Source: JAJPJE01 sp963848375
GTDB taxonomy: Bacteria; Acidobacteriota; Terriglobia; Terriglobales; Acidobacteriaceae
NCBI GenBank assembly: GCA_963848375.1
Contig: CAWKDK010000023.1
Span: forward strand, 1 to 64,000
Direction: 5' to 3'
Length of the DNA: 64,000 nt
The translations under genes and the position numbers were made by a program. The notes beneath the pieces are model-generated. The model searched no databases, was not told the DNA's origin, and was given only the letters and a program-made list of their open reading frames with translations. How positions within the stretch are numbered: position 1 is the stretch's first letter; the number at the start of each line of letters is the position of its first letter. Positions 19,039 to 28,671 of this stretch are shown here, piece by piece.

Positions 19039-19392
19039 ATGCAACCATCCGGCGAAGCAACTGGAAACAATGTGCAGTCTGGTCTTTCGGATACCGCAGC
19101 TGGCGCAATTGCCTACTTCACGATCATTCCAGCGATTCTGTTCCTAGTGCTGGAACCGTACAATCGCAGCTCGTATGTGCGATTCCATTCGTTTCAGTCC
19201 ATCTTCCTGGGAGTCGTCGCAGTGGCTTGCAACATTGTCCTTGGCTTGATTCCCGTGGTCGGCTGGATACTCGCGCCACTTGTCTGCCTGGGATTCTTCA
19301 TCCTATGGTTGATGGTCGTGATTAAGGCGAGCAAAGGTGTTCGGTTCAAGCTGCCGGTTATCGGGAACTTCGCCGAACAGCAGGCGAAATAG
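19039..19392 (+). CDS. DUF4870/Tic20-like small membrane protein
   Basis: A 117-residue protein starting at ATG 19039, with GGAG five bases upstream; a TTG codon at 19036 is in frame but less likely. Three hydrophobic helices (about residues 23-43, 55-76 and 80-100) surround YNRSSYVRFHSFQSIFLG, the signature region of the DUF4870/Tic20-like family (Y..S.FVRFHA.QS). Function in bacteria is unknown. It lies beyond the putative terminator of the secreted-protein operon and is convergent with the CHAT gene, seven bases away. Confidence 0.83.
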   Translation: MQPSGEATGNNVQSGLSDTAAGAIAYFTIIPAILFLVLEPYNRSSYVRFHSFQSIFLGVVAVACNIVLGLIPVVGWILAPLVCLGFFILWLMVVIKASKGVRFKLPVIGNFAEQQAK

Positions 19393-19398
19393 CGCGGC

Positions 19399-22224
19399 TT
19401 AAGGTTCGCCGGAGAGCGAGAAAGCTGCCCAGAATGCGGGGCTCTCCGGCAAAGGCGCCGTTCCATTCAGTGTTTGCGCCGAAAGCCTTTTGTGACGGAG
19501 GTCGGAGATCACTGTCAGCTGGGCGTTACGAAGAGCTGTGCTCCGCGACTCGCCTGACCGCAGGTTGCGATAGAAAGCAGGAAGAAGCCGGGCGGTTGGT
19601 TCGTCGGCAACATCCCAAAGTGTGGCGATCACAGACGCTGCTCCAGAGTAGAAAAACGCCCGGCTCAACCCGGCCACTCCGTCCGCCGAAATCTCTCCGA
19701 GCCCGGTTCTGCAGGCGCTGAGCACGACCATTCGAGTGTGTAGCCGCAGGCCGTAAACCTGTGCAATCGTCAGCTTGCCGTCGCCCGGCTCAGCATTCAA
19801 TGCGAGAAAAGACCCGAACGGATCAGCGTCGCTGACCACGGCGTGGGTCGCGAAATGAAGCACGCTCGCTTGTGGCAAATTCGCGAGCAATTCATCCACA
19901 TTCGCGTTCTTGCCCTCCAGCACCGTAACTTCTTTCGCCGGGAGCTCCCGAGCGATTGCGTTCACCTCCTGCCCCGTGCCAGGTATCGGTGGTAAACGAT
20001 GTCCAGCCGGGAGCGTAGGAAAGCGCGAAGGATTTGCTACGAACAAGTAGTGAAGAATTTGCTCGTTCGCCTGGCGGTCGTTCTGTTCCGTATAGCGAAA
20101 CAGCCCGATCGCCGGACTCGTGTGAATGGCAAAGCGCTCGATCAGGTAATGACCGTCATGGTCGACGAGGGCCGCAAACGAGAGACGAAAGAGCGGGCCG
20201 GCAGGGATGATAGTCAAAAGACTTCCCGGTTCATGCGGCAACGATCCCTCCACCGGGCGAATTAGGAGATCGTAAAGCTTTCGCCATGCTGAACCGCTTG
20301 CTACTTCATGGCGTCGGAAAGCATCGAGTGATGCGCTGGAAGCAAAGGGATTAGTTTGACGAATCAGCCCCTCCAACTCCCCGGGACTGATTTTCAGCGC
20401 CGTGCCAAAGCTTGGCTGACCGGAGCGCATGACCCAGATATAAAGTTTTCCATTGGCGATCCAGTAAGCAATCAAAGTCGAATGCAATCGATCGAGGATG
20501 GCGGAGATATCTTTTAGCGACGTCGCTTCAACATAGGCATCGCTTTTCAACACGCGCATGGATATCTTCTGTTCGCGCGCCTTTCCACCCGGAATTTCTG
20601 TACGTTGCTTTTGGCTGGCTGCGATGCTCTTGCCGCGTGTGCTTGTTTCATTGGCGGGAGTCCGAGAACTGTAGATCAGGTCAAGAAAGGCTCGTGCTCT
20701 GGCTTGTTCTGCCGTCTCGATCGCTTCATCGGCGCGGTGCAATTGCATCAGAATCTCGATGCTGATGTCATATAGCTCCATCTTGCGCTGCATGTAGCCT
20801 TGCTTGTAGGCATCCTCGGGGATCAGGCGCGCGCGAATCTCTTCGATTGCTTTTTGCGCTGACTGAACTTCGGCAAGAGCTTCTTCTGGCCGTCCCATCT
20901 TCATGAGAATCTGGGCACGAGTTGATTGAGCGTTTGCGAGGTAATCCTTCTGCAGGGATTCCCGGCAGGCGTTAACCGCTTTTGTCGACTCAAGTTCCGC
21001 ATCTGCCAAACGGCCTACTTGCAGATAAGCCTCCGCGAGTTGGGCGTTACGGATGCAATGTCCGGCGGGCGTGGTTTGCCGGGAGACAGCTTTCTCCAAC
21101 AGTGGGATCGCCTGCCGTGGACTTCCGGCGCTCAGGTAGGCATAGCCGAGATTTGCTTCTTCGAAATGTACGAAAGGTTCGGATTTGATTTCGTGTGCCA
21201 CAGCGAGAGCCTTTTTGTAGGTGGCAATCGCCAGGCTGTGCTCTCCCATGGACCCATACGCAACTGCCATCGCATTGATGGTTTGTGGCAGATAGCTGAG
21301 ATCGTGATCTTCTATCTGCAATCGCATGGCAAGCTGGTAGTGCGGCAGTGCTTGTTGCGGCCGGCCCTGCAGCCGCATGATCCGGCCAATGCTGGTTTGC
21401 ACGTAGGCGCGGTCAGAACGGCGACACTGGCATGTGACGAAAAGCCTGTCTGCCTGCTGATAGTGTTCGATCGCATGAGAATAATCTCCCCGCGCGCTCT
21501 CGCGATCGCCCCAGAAGTGAAGGATGTTTGCCTGTAGGAACGGAGAATGTTGTGTCTTGGCTGAAATCAACAGATCCGCATAGGCGGAATCGGTAGATCC
21601 GGTTGTATGGGCCACTTGCTCCAGTCGAGAGAGCAGTGCGCCGACCGGATCTCCTGCCCGCTCTAGCTCCTCAGCATTCGACTTGAACATGCTGACAGCC
21701 TTTTCGTCATCGCTCTTCAGCATCGCGAGATGAGCGAATTGATAGTGCGTGAGACCGATACCGATGGCAGAGTGAGCCTTTTCGAAAGCAGCCTCGGCCC
21801 GCCGGAAATACCCATCGGCTTCAGATATATGCTCGCGAAGGGCCAGGGAGCCCAGTTCAAAAGCAACAAATCCTTCTGCGCAGGAATTTCGCTGCTGAGA
21901 AGCGCTGTCCAGAAACTTAGCCAGGATGGTCTCGGCGGCTCTGCCTTGCTGTCGTTCGTGCAAGGCATTTCCTGCCAGGCGTATTTGTTTACTCAGTTCG
22001 GGATTAGTGAACGGGCCCTTCATTGTGAGGGTGAAAGTCCCAGAACTTTGGTTGCGATCGATAGTGCAATCAGTCTGCTGAGCGTGGCAGTTATTTGCGG
22101 TCGAAACGGTGAAGAAAAGGAAGAGCAGGCACTTCAAGGCCGAAGGGTGGAGCGATTTGAGCCCACAACATGGGATACGAAAAGAGAGTCGTTTCACGGT
22201 CCGATGAGACTGCTGGTGGTGCAC
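19399..22224 (-). CDS. Secreted TPR-CHAT caspase-like protease
   Basis: A 941-residue protein. A hydrophobic stretch near residues 30-48 (CLLFLFFTVSTANNCHAQ) is a signal peptide. At least ten TPRs cover about residues 80-470, then a linker and a C-terminal CHAT domain (about 610-941). The catalytic dyad of CHAT (clan CD, caspase/HetF-like) is visible: His in VLHFATHAVVS and Cys in VVLSACRTGLG. Known CHAT proteins act as regulated proteases in cell-death and defence systems and in HetF. This one appears exported, which suggests envelope work. Third gene of an ECF sigma/anti-sigma/CHAT operon; starts three bases after the anti-sigma stop. Substrate unknown. Confidence 0.9.
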   Translation of the reverse strand: MHHQQSHRTVKRLSFRIPCCGLKSLHPSALKCLLFLFFTVSTANNCHAQQTDCTIDRNQSSGTFTLTMKGPFTNPELSKQIRLAGNALHERQQGRAAETILAKFLDSASQQRNSCAEGFVAFELGSLALREHISEADGYFRRAEAAFEKAHSAIGIGLTHYQFAHLAMLKSDDEKAVSMFKSNAEELERAGDPVGALLSRLEQVAHTTGSTDSAYADLLISAKTQHSPFLQANILHFWGDRESARGDYSHAIEHYQQADRLFVTCQCRRSDRAYVQTSIGRIMRLQGRPQQALPHYQLAMRLQIEDHDLSYLPQTINAMAVAYGSMGEHSLAIATYKKALAVAHEIKSEPFVHFEEANLGYAYLSAGSPRQAIPLLEKAVSRQTTPAGHCIRNAQLAEAYLQVGRLADAELESTKAVNACRESLQKDYLANAQSTRAQILMKMGRPEEALAEVQSAQKAIEEIRARLIPEDAYKQGYMQRKMELYDISIEILMQLHRADEAIETAEQARARAFLDLIYSSRTPANETSTRGKSIAASQKQRTEIPGGKAREQKISMRVLKSDAYVEATSLKDISAILDRLHSTLIAYWIANGKLYIWVMRSGQPSFGTALKISPGELEGLIRQTNPFASSASLDAFRRHEVASGSAWRKLYDLLIRPVEGSLPHEPGSLLTIIPAGPLFRLSFAALVDHDGHYLIERFAIHTSPAIGLFRYTEQNDRQANEQILHYLFVANPSRFPTLPAGHRLPPIPGTGQEVNAIARELPAKEVTVLEGKNANVDELLANLPQASVLHFATHAVVSDADPFGSFLALNAEPGDGKLTIAQVYGLRLHTRMVVLSACRTGLGEISADGVAGLSRAFFYSGAASVIATLWDVADEPTARLLPAFYRNLRSGESRSTALRNAQLTVISDLRHKRLSAQTLNGTAPLPESPAFWAAFSLSGEP

Positions 22225-22227
22225 ATT

Positions 22228-23073
22228 CTATTGCAGAGAACCAGAACTGGACAGTGCTGAACACGCTTTTTGACTGTACATTGAGGCGCGATTTTGGCAG
22301 ATGGACCGGAGCAAGGAAGCAGCTTCTGGGGCGTGAGCCTGGACGGCAGCGACCGCGTGGTACCAACCGGCGGCGTCTTTTCTCTCCGGTTGTGCCAGAG
22401 TGTCAGCCTGGGTGAGAGATTGGAGTGCTGCTTCGTGCTGGCCGAGGAAGAGTTGGCTGATTCCCAGATAGAGAACCGGGACATCGCTTTTCGGGAACTG
22501 TTTTGCCAGTTCATCGAATCGATCGGCTGAGGTCTTGTAGTCGTTTTGACGATACGCGTCGAACGCCGGTGCAAGTTCTGCCAACGTCGGTTCCGCACTG
22601 GATGCACCGCCGCGCAGGACAAATTGAGGTTCCGCTGTCTGGGGCGGAGGTAGCTTCTCGATTGCGATTGAAGCAATATCCCCGGAAGCGCTTGAGCCGT
22701 GAGGCACAGCGTTACTGCCAGACGACGAGTGCCGCAGGAAGAGAGTTATTCCTACGGAAAGCACCAAACACGCGGCGATGGCTGCGGCGTAAAGCCGCCA
22801 TGGTCGCGCAATGATTTTCGGCGCAAGCTCTGGAACGCGGCTGCGTATGCGGCGGTCTTCGTCCGAGGTTAAGTTCTGCTGGCTGATCAAAACTAGATCC
22901 TCCAGCAGGATCGGACATATGCGGCAATTTCGCAGGTGAGTTTCGATGGCGCTTTCAGCTTCATCGCGGAGAACATTTTGCCGGTACGCCAGCAACATCT
23001 CCGGTGGTGGACACTTCGAACTCCGACCGATCTTCCCGGCAAGGAGGGTTTCCATTTCGTCAAAGTTGTCCAT
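22228..23073 (-). CDS. Zinc-finger anti-sigma factor with periplasmic TPR region
   Basis: A 281-residue single-pass membrane protein. The cytoplasmic N-terminus has the HxxxCxxC zinc-finger motif of ZAS anti-sigma factors (HLRNCRIC, about residues 46-53). One transmembrane helix follows (about 93-112, LYAAAIAACLVLSVGITLFL), then a periplasmic part with TPR-like helices (about 160-260). The gene overlaps the sigma gene by 14 bases and is followed at once by the CHAT gene. It probably holds the sigma factor until a periplasmic signal is sensed, perhaps through its TPRs. Confidence 0.87.
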   Translation of the reverse strand: MDNFDEMETLLAGKIGRSSKCPPPEMLLAYRQNVLRDEAESAIETHLRNCRICPILLEDLVLISQQNLTSDEDRRIRSRVPELAPKIIARPWRLYAAAIAACLVLSVGITLFLRHSSSGSNAVPHGSSASGDIASIAIEKLPPPQTAEPQFVLRGGASSAEPTLAELAPAFDAYRQNDYKTSADRFDELAKQFPKSDVPVLYLGISQLFLGQHEAALQSLTQADTLAQPERKDAAGWYHAVAAVQAHAPEAASLLRSICQNRASMYSQKACSALSSSGSLQ

Positions 23074-23572
23074 CGGTAGAAATCTCCTCGCCGGTCGAAA
23101 GCTGGGTCTTCTGCGAGACTATCGCGTCCCGGAGCAACTTCAACGCATACTGAAGGTGGCCCTTAACCTGAAGTTCACTCAAACCTGTCTTCTGTGCAAT
23201 TTCTTCACGCGACATGCCGTGGACGAAACGCAAAATGATGCAAACGCGATGAATAGGCTTAAGGCTTTCACACTTTCCAAGGAGGCGGTCCAAGGGAATC
23301 TCCGGTTCCCTCCACTGATTTTCCTGTTTCGAGAGTGAAACCCAATTGTCCTCCACGTACCAGCGGCGCCAGTAGTCGGCCGCGCGGCGCTTCGCCACCG
23401 TGAAAAGCCATGCCGGCAACTGGTCACGATCGATCCGATCCCAATTCTGATGGAGTGCCAGAAACACCTCGCTCGTGATCTCCTGTGCGATTTCTCTCCG
23501 CATCACTGCCCGCAATGCAACCCGAAACACAGCATCCGAATGCTGCCGGTATATTTCCTCGAACGTCCTCAT
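23060..23572 (-). CDS. ECF-type sigma-70 family factor
   Basis: A 170-residue ECF sigma factor. Region 2 spans about residues 5-75 (FRVALRAVMRREIAQEITSE, then LPAWLFTVAKRRAADYWRR). Region 4 spans about 105-155, with helix-turn-helix HGMSREEIAQKTGLSELQV. No extra domain is present. First gene of the operon with the anti-sigma factor and the CHAT protease; a -35/-10 pair for autoregulation could not be picked with confidence. The target genes are unknown, but the operon itself is the obvious candidate. Confidence 0.93.
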   Translation of the reverse strand: MRTFEEIYRQHSDAVFRVALRAVMRREIAQEITSEVFLALHQNWDRIDRDQLPAWLFTVAKRRAADYWRRWYVEDNWVSLSKQENQWREPEIPLDRLLGKCESLKPIHRVCIILRFVHGMSREEIAQKTGLSELQVKGHLQYALKLLRDAIVSQKTQLSTGEEISTDGQL

Positions 23573-23823
23573 TGGATTGTTCGCACGGCGAGAGAAATCA
23601 GAATAAAAAGCTCCAGATAAAATTGATCGTCGGAGTAGAGCAAATGGGTGCTTCTAGCTTAGAGCACCGGGAAGTGCGGCGTCCACGGATATGATCGGGG
23701 CTAGCCTATTAGCCTAGATGATAGGTTGTGACTATCGCCACTCGTATAAGGCTTTGAGCTTGTGGTGACATGCGTCATGTCCCATGGGTCGCAAAGGGGG
23801 TATGCTGATGGCACGAGGTCCTG

Positions 23824-26664
23824 ATGTCAGACCCTGCAGATTGGCCGGAAATACGGCGGACGATGCGTCCGCCCACTCATACGTCGATGCCTCCCCGGCG
23901 TCGCTCCCGTTGGTGGTTGATTATTTTCATAGCGATAGCAATCGTGGCCTTCGCCGGCCGGAGCTGGCTTTCCTACTACGTTGACGCGCTCTGGTTCGGG
24001 TCGCTCGGCTACGGGCAGGTGTTCTGGAAGTCGCTGCGGCTGCAGTCGTCGGTGTTCTGCATTTTTACTGTCGCCACATTCCTTCTTCTATATGGGACGT
24101 TTCTTCTCCTGAAACGAACGCACCCGGATGCCTTTGCGAATCAACAAACGATTTGGATAGGCGACCATCCGGTACGATTTCCCGTCGGACGTATCCTTCG
24201 CATCATTGCTCTTGTCGTCTCGTTAGTGATCGGCGTGGGAACGGGCGCAGTCATGCTCGTGGAGTGGCCGGTCTTCGCGCTCTATTGGTATGCCCCACAG
24301 GCTGCGGCCGGACTCGTGGATCCAGTTTTCGCGAAGCCTCTGAACTTCTATTTTTTCACGATTCCGGCGTGGGACCTCATCGCGGGCTGGCTGATGGTAA
24401 TGGCTGTCCTTACCTGTGCGGCAGCAGCTTTATTCATCGTTGCTTCGCGCGGCAAGGGCGCCGTCGACGGTCCGGTCCGCAGTTACCGTCCAACGTCGTG
24501 GGGCGGATTCTCTATCGCTTTTGCTTTTCTGTTGCTGGTTGTTGCGTTGCAGGTATACCTCGATCGCTTTGAGCAACTGTTCGAAGAGCACACGATTTTC
24601 AGTGGCGTAACGTACACCGACGCCCACGTCATGCTGCCCGGGCTGCTTGTGGTCTGCGTGGCGCTTGTGATTGGTGCAGGGATCGCAATCGCGAATGCGG
24701 TCTCGATGCGGCGTGGCCGCTGGCTGGTTGCTGCGACAGTTCCAGCAGCGGTTTGCTACATCGCGCTGCAAGGAATTGCGTGGTATGTCGGCAACTTTAT
24801 CGTTAAGCCGAATCAATTGGTTCGTGAGCGGCCATTTATTGCGGAGAACATCAAGCTCACCCGGCAAGCCTACGATCTGGAAGGAATATCGCAGCGCGAG
24901 TTTCCTGCGGAGACGAGTGTCGAGGCGGTGGATGTCGCAAATAATCAGGCGACACTACAGAACATTCGTCTGTGGGACTGGCGCGCGCTTCAGGATACGC
25001 TCAGGCAGATACAGGAGATCCGGACCTACTACGACTTTCCCGACATCGACATTGATCGCTACGAAATTGGCGGACAACTTCGCCAGGTGATGCTCGCCGC
25101 GCGCGAGTTGAATGTCGAGAAACTGCCCGAGAGCAGCCGGAACTGGATCAATGAGAAGCTGATCTACACGCACGGCTACGGCGTCACGATGAACCCGGTC
25201 AACGGCTTCACGCCGGAGGGTTTGCCGACCATGTACCTGAGCGATATGCCGGTTCAGAGCGCGGTGCCTGGTCTCAAAGTCACTCGGCCGGAGATTTATT
25301 TTGGCGAACTGACCAACACAGATGTGTATGTGAACACGCGGCAAAAGGAATTCAACTACCCGCAAGGCCAGACGAATAGTTTCACATCTTACGAGGGGAA
25401 GGGAGGTATCGTTCTCGGTAATTTCCTGCGTCGCGTTCTAATTTCGATCGACAACGGCGAACTCGGCAAGGTGCCGTTCAGCGATGACATAACGTCGGAG
25501 AGTCGCTTGCTGATGCGGCGCAACGTGATGGCGCGCGTGTCGGCACTGGCTCCATTTCTCACCTACGATCCGGATCCGTACCTCGTCGTTGGCGAGGATG
25601 GGCGGCTGTCATGGATCATCGATGCGTTCACCACCTCGGACAGCTATCCCTACTCGAGCCATTATCACCTCGAAGGCAATTCCGTGAATTACATGCGGAA
25701 CAGCGTGAAGGTGGTCATCGACGCTTACGATGGGACGACCACATTCTACGTTTTCGATTCAAGAGACCCGATCGTTGCGGCATACCGCAACATTTTTCCG
25801 AGCTTGTTCAAGGATGCGGACGCGATGCCGCCCGGTCTCAGGAAACACGTGCGCTATCCGGAACTGTTGCTTTCGTTGCAGGCAGAAGTCTACGGTCTGT
25901 ACCACATGTCGGATCCAGACGTGTTTTACAACCGCGAAGATTTGTGGAGTGTGGCCAGTGAAGTCACCATGGCTGAGGGTGGCGGACAAACCACGCAGAC
26001 CATGCAGCCGAATTTCGTCCTGATGAATCTTCCTGGCGAAAAGGGCGTGGAGTTTGTTGAGATTCTGCCGTTCACGCCCGCGAATCGCAATAACCTGATC
26101 GGGTGGATTGCGGCGCGCAGTGACGGCGCGCACTACGGCACGTCGCTGGTCTACAACTTCCCAAAGACGAAACTAGTCGATGGACCGCTGCAGATCGAAG
26201 CTCGAATCGATCAGAATGCCCAGCTTTCCGCACAACTGACACTGTGGAACCAGCAGGGATCGCACGTTCGGCGCGGATCGATGCTGGTGATCCCATCCGG
26301 ACGCGCGCTGCTGTACGCGGAACCGATCTATCTGCAAGCGGAGAGAAGTCCGATGCCGGAGTTGCGCCTGGTCGTGCTCGCACTGCAAGATCACCTGGCG
26401 TACGGACCAACTTTCGAGTCGGCGATGGCGATGCTTTTTGGAACAGCAACGCCCAGCGGTTCAGCCGCTTTGCTGGAATCGGGGACGCCGACGCCTAAGG
26501 CGCCGGGCCAGTCCTCCGAGGAATACAAGGCGCTGGTCGCCGAGGCCGGCAAAGACTTGTCGGAATACCAGCGGCTGACCTCGGAGGGGAAATTGGGGGA
26601 GGCCGGTCAGAAGCTTGAGCAGCTAAAACATGTTCTCGACGAGTTGAATTCGCGTTCGAAATGA
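23824..26664 (+). CDS. UPF0182 family large membrane protein
   Basis: A 946-residue protein of the UPF0182/COG1615 family. About seven transmembrane helices occupy residues 28-340. The family-specific SYYVDALWFGSLGYGQVFWK follows helix 1. A large extracytoplasmic domain (about 350-900) contains the conserved YTHGYGVTMNPVNGF and an Asp/Glu-rich C-terminal tail. Length is normal for the family (about 900-1000). The function is unknown in all organisms. The N-terminus begins with a charged Arg/Pro segment. Start ATG 23824 is plausible; GAGG lies a few bases before it. Confidence 0.93.
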   Translation: MSDPADWPEIRRTMRPPTHTSMPPRRRSRWWLIIFIAIAIVAFAGRSWLSYYVDALWFGSLGYGQVFWKSLRLQSSVFCIFTVATFLLLYGTFLLLKRTHPDAFANQQTIWIGDHPVRFPVGRILRIIALVVSLVIGVGTGAVMLVEWPVFALYWYAPQAAAGLVDPVFAKPLNFYFFTIPAWDLIAGWLMVMAVLTCAAAALFIVASRGKGAVDGPVRSYRPTSWGGFSIAFAFLLLVVALQVYLDRFEQLFEEHTIFSGVTYTDAHVMLPGLLVVCVALVIGAGIAIANAVSMRRGRWLVAATVPAAVCYIALQGIAWYVGNFIVKPNQLVRERPFIAENIKLTRQAYDLEGISQREFPAETSVEAVDVANNQATLQNIRLWDWRALQDTLRQIQEIRTYYDFPDIDIDRYEIGGQLRQVMLAARELNVEKLPESSRNWINEKLIYTHGYGVTMNPVNGFTPEGLPTMYLSDMPVQSAVPGLKVTRPEIYFGELTNTDVYVNTRQKEFNYPQGQTNSFTSYEGKGGIVLGNFLRRVLISIDNGELGKVPFSDDITSESRLLMRRNVMARVSALAPFLTYDPDPYLVVGEDGRLSWIIDAFTTSDSYPYSSHYHLEGNSVNYMRNSVKVVIDAYDGTTTFYVFDSRDPIVAAYRNIFPSLFKDADAMPPGLRKHVRYPELLLSLQAEVYGLYHMSDPDVFYNREDLWSVASEVTMAEGGGQTTQTMQPNFVLMNLPGEKGVEFVEILPFTPANRNNLIGWIAARSDGAHYGTSLVYNFPKTKLVDGPLQIEARIDQNAQLSAQLTLWNQQGSHVRRGSMLVIPSGRALLYAEPIYLQAERSPMPELRLVVLALQDHLAYGPTFESAMAMLFGTATPSGSAALLESGTPTPKAPGQSSEEYKALVAEAGKDLSEYQRLTSEGKLGEAGQKLEQLKHVLDELNSRSK

Positions 26665-26945
26665 TTCTCTTTCCTGGCGCCGACAGGTGATGAGGAAAAG
26701 CTCTCTTGAAGGAGTGCTGCGGCTGCCATGACCGCGAGAGTTCCGCAACTTCAGTCTCGGGTTCCTGTGGCCCGCTGACGGGTCGTTACTTTGGTCGCGA
26801 AGGCGATCTATCTTCCGTGTTTTTCCGCAGAAAATGTTCCTTCGTCGCAATGCGAGGTGAGTTTTGCCCTTGAGCGATGCTGCTACTCTCCTCTAACATC
26901 GCGAGCGTACACCCAAATACATGCCGTCAGCAGGTCGCCTTCAGC

Positions 26946-28671
26946 ATGATCAAATCGCTCCGTAAGATATTTGTCCTACCGGCTCTCATCTTTTTATTCC
27001 TTGCGGCTGCCTCAATGGGCAGAGCCGCCGATGCGAAATCCAAAGACGTTCTCCTAACCACTATGCAGCAGGAGTTGCAGAGGGCAACCGGGGCTTTGGG
27101 CAAGCTCACCCCAGCACCTTATTTCCTCAGCTATGAAGTTCAGGATCAGACGTATGCGCTCGCGGTGGGAGGCGACGGCGTTCTGATTACGTCGTTGCGC
27201 ACCCGCCGGCGCTCGTTTGATGTGATCACGCACGTTGGCACTGCGGCTCTCGATAATACCCATGAAGCCAGCCGTACTTCGGCGATCCATAGCGGGGCGT
27301 TAGCGACTGAGGACGATCCCGACGCGATTGCGCGGGAATTGTGGCAGCTTACTTACCAGGGATATCGCAACGCCGCGGAAGCTTATCTCAATGTGAAGAC
27401 GAAGACCGCGGTGAACGCTAAAGAAGAGGATACTTCAGCAGACTTCTCGCAGGAAAAGCCAGAGGTTCATCTCGATTACAAAGCGCCTGTACCGCAACCT
27501 GATCAGGCAAAGCTGGAAGAACTGGTTCGGAAGTATTCGGCGCGCTTTCGTAGTTATCCGTTCATTTATAACTCGGCCGTCTACATCGCTTCCAACAATG
27601 GCCAGACTCATCTCGTAAACAACGAAGGCACCCGCGTTGTATATCCGAGTCAACTGATACGGCTGGCGATCCAAGCGCAGACGCGAGCGGACGATGGCAT
27701 GGATCTGGTGAGGGTCGAAACGTTTCAGGCAGACTCGGTGGCAAAGCTGCCGAGCGAGGCTGAAATCTACACCAAGATCGACAAGATGGCGAGCGATCTC
27801 AAGGCGCTGCGTTCGGCTCCTTTAGCCGAGCCATTATGACGGACCGGCGTTGCTCTCCGGACGCTCCGCAGCGGTGTTTTTCCACGAAGTGCTAGGGCAT
27901 CGACTGGAAGGGCAAAGGCAGCGCGGGGAACACGAGGGGCGGACTTTCGCAAAGAAGATTGGCGAGAAAGTGTTGCCGGACTTTCTGACCGTGTCGGACG
28001 ATCCCACGTTGCGAGCCGTGAACGGTGTAGATCTGAGCGGCTGGTACGAATACGACAATGAAGGTGTACCGGCTCAACGCGTGGATTTGATCAAGGATGG
28101 AGTGCTTGCGAACTACCTGATGGCGCGGATGCCAATCGACGGATTCGCGCACTCTAACGGCCACGGTCGCGCACAGGCTGGCTTCGTTCCTGTGGGGCGA
28201 CAGGGAAACCTGATTGTCTCGTCGTCGCGCACGGGAACCGATGCGGAACTACGACAGCGGTTTCTCGAAGAAGTGAAAAAGAAAAACAAGCCTTACGGAC
28301 TTTATTTCGAAGACATTGAAGGAGGCTTCACGCTGACCCAGTCAAGCGCGCCGCAAGCATTTCAGATTTTGCCTGTGATGGTGTGGAAGGTGTATGCCGA
28401 TGGGCGGCCAGATGAACTGGTGCGTGGTGTGGACATCGTGGGCACACCGCTCACTGCGATGAATGGCATCCTGATGACCGGCGATAAGAGTGCGGTCTTC
28501 GATGGAGTTTGCGGAGCGGAGTCGGGCGGAGTCCCTGTGGCTGCGGTCGCACCGGCAATGCTCTTCTCGGAAATTGAAGTGCAAAAGCGCGGACATGCTT
28601 TGAATCGTCCACCGATCTTGCCGCCTCCCTCGAACGCATTAGCTACGCACGCCGCAGGAGGTCAGCGATGA
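26946..28671 (+). CDS. Exported TldD-like metalloprotease (M103), frameshifted
   Basis: Joining the two frames at 27834-27835 (one T removed, AEPYDGPALLSG) gives about 574 residues. A signal peptide is present (residues about 5-31, KIFVLPALIFLFLAAASMGRA), which E. coli TldD lacks. The metal-binding motif FFHEVLGHRLEG follows the joint, then GRTFAKKIGEKVLPDFLTV and the C-terminal beta core GVDIVGTPLTAMNGILMTG. TldD/TldE proteases cut unfolded peptides such as microcin precursors and CcdA. Its stop overlaps the start of the following paralogue (ATGA). Possibly a periplasmic peptide-degrading enzyme; that location is inferred from the signal peptide. Confidence 0.85.

Noticed and set aside
27834..27839. 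Programmed frameshift in the TldD-like gene
   Set aside because: No slippery heptamer or downstream structure; the same +1 pattern occurs in unrelated genes, so error is simpler.
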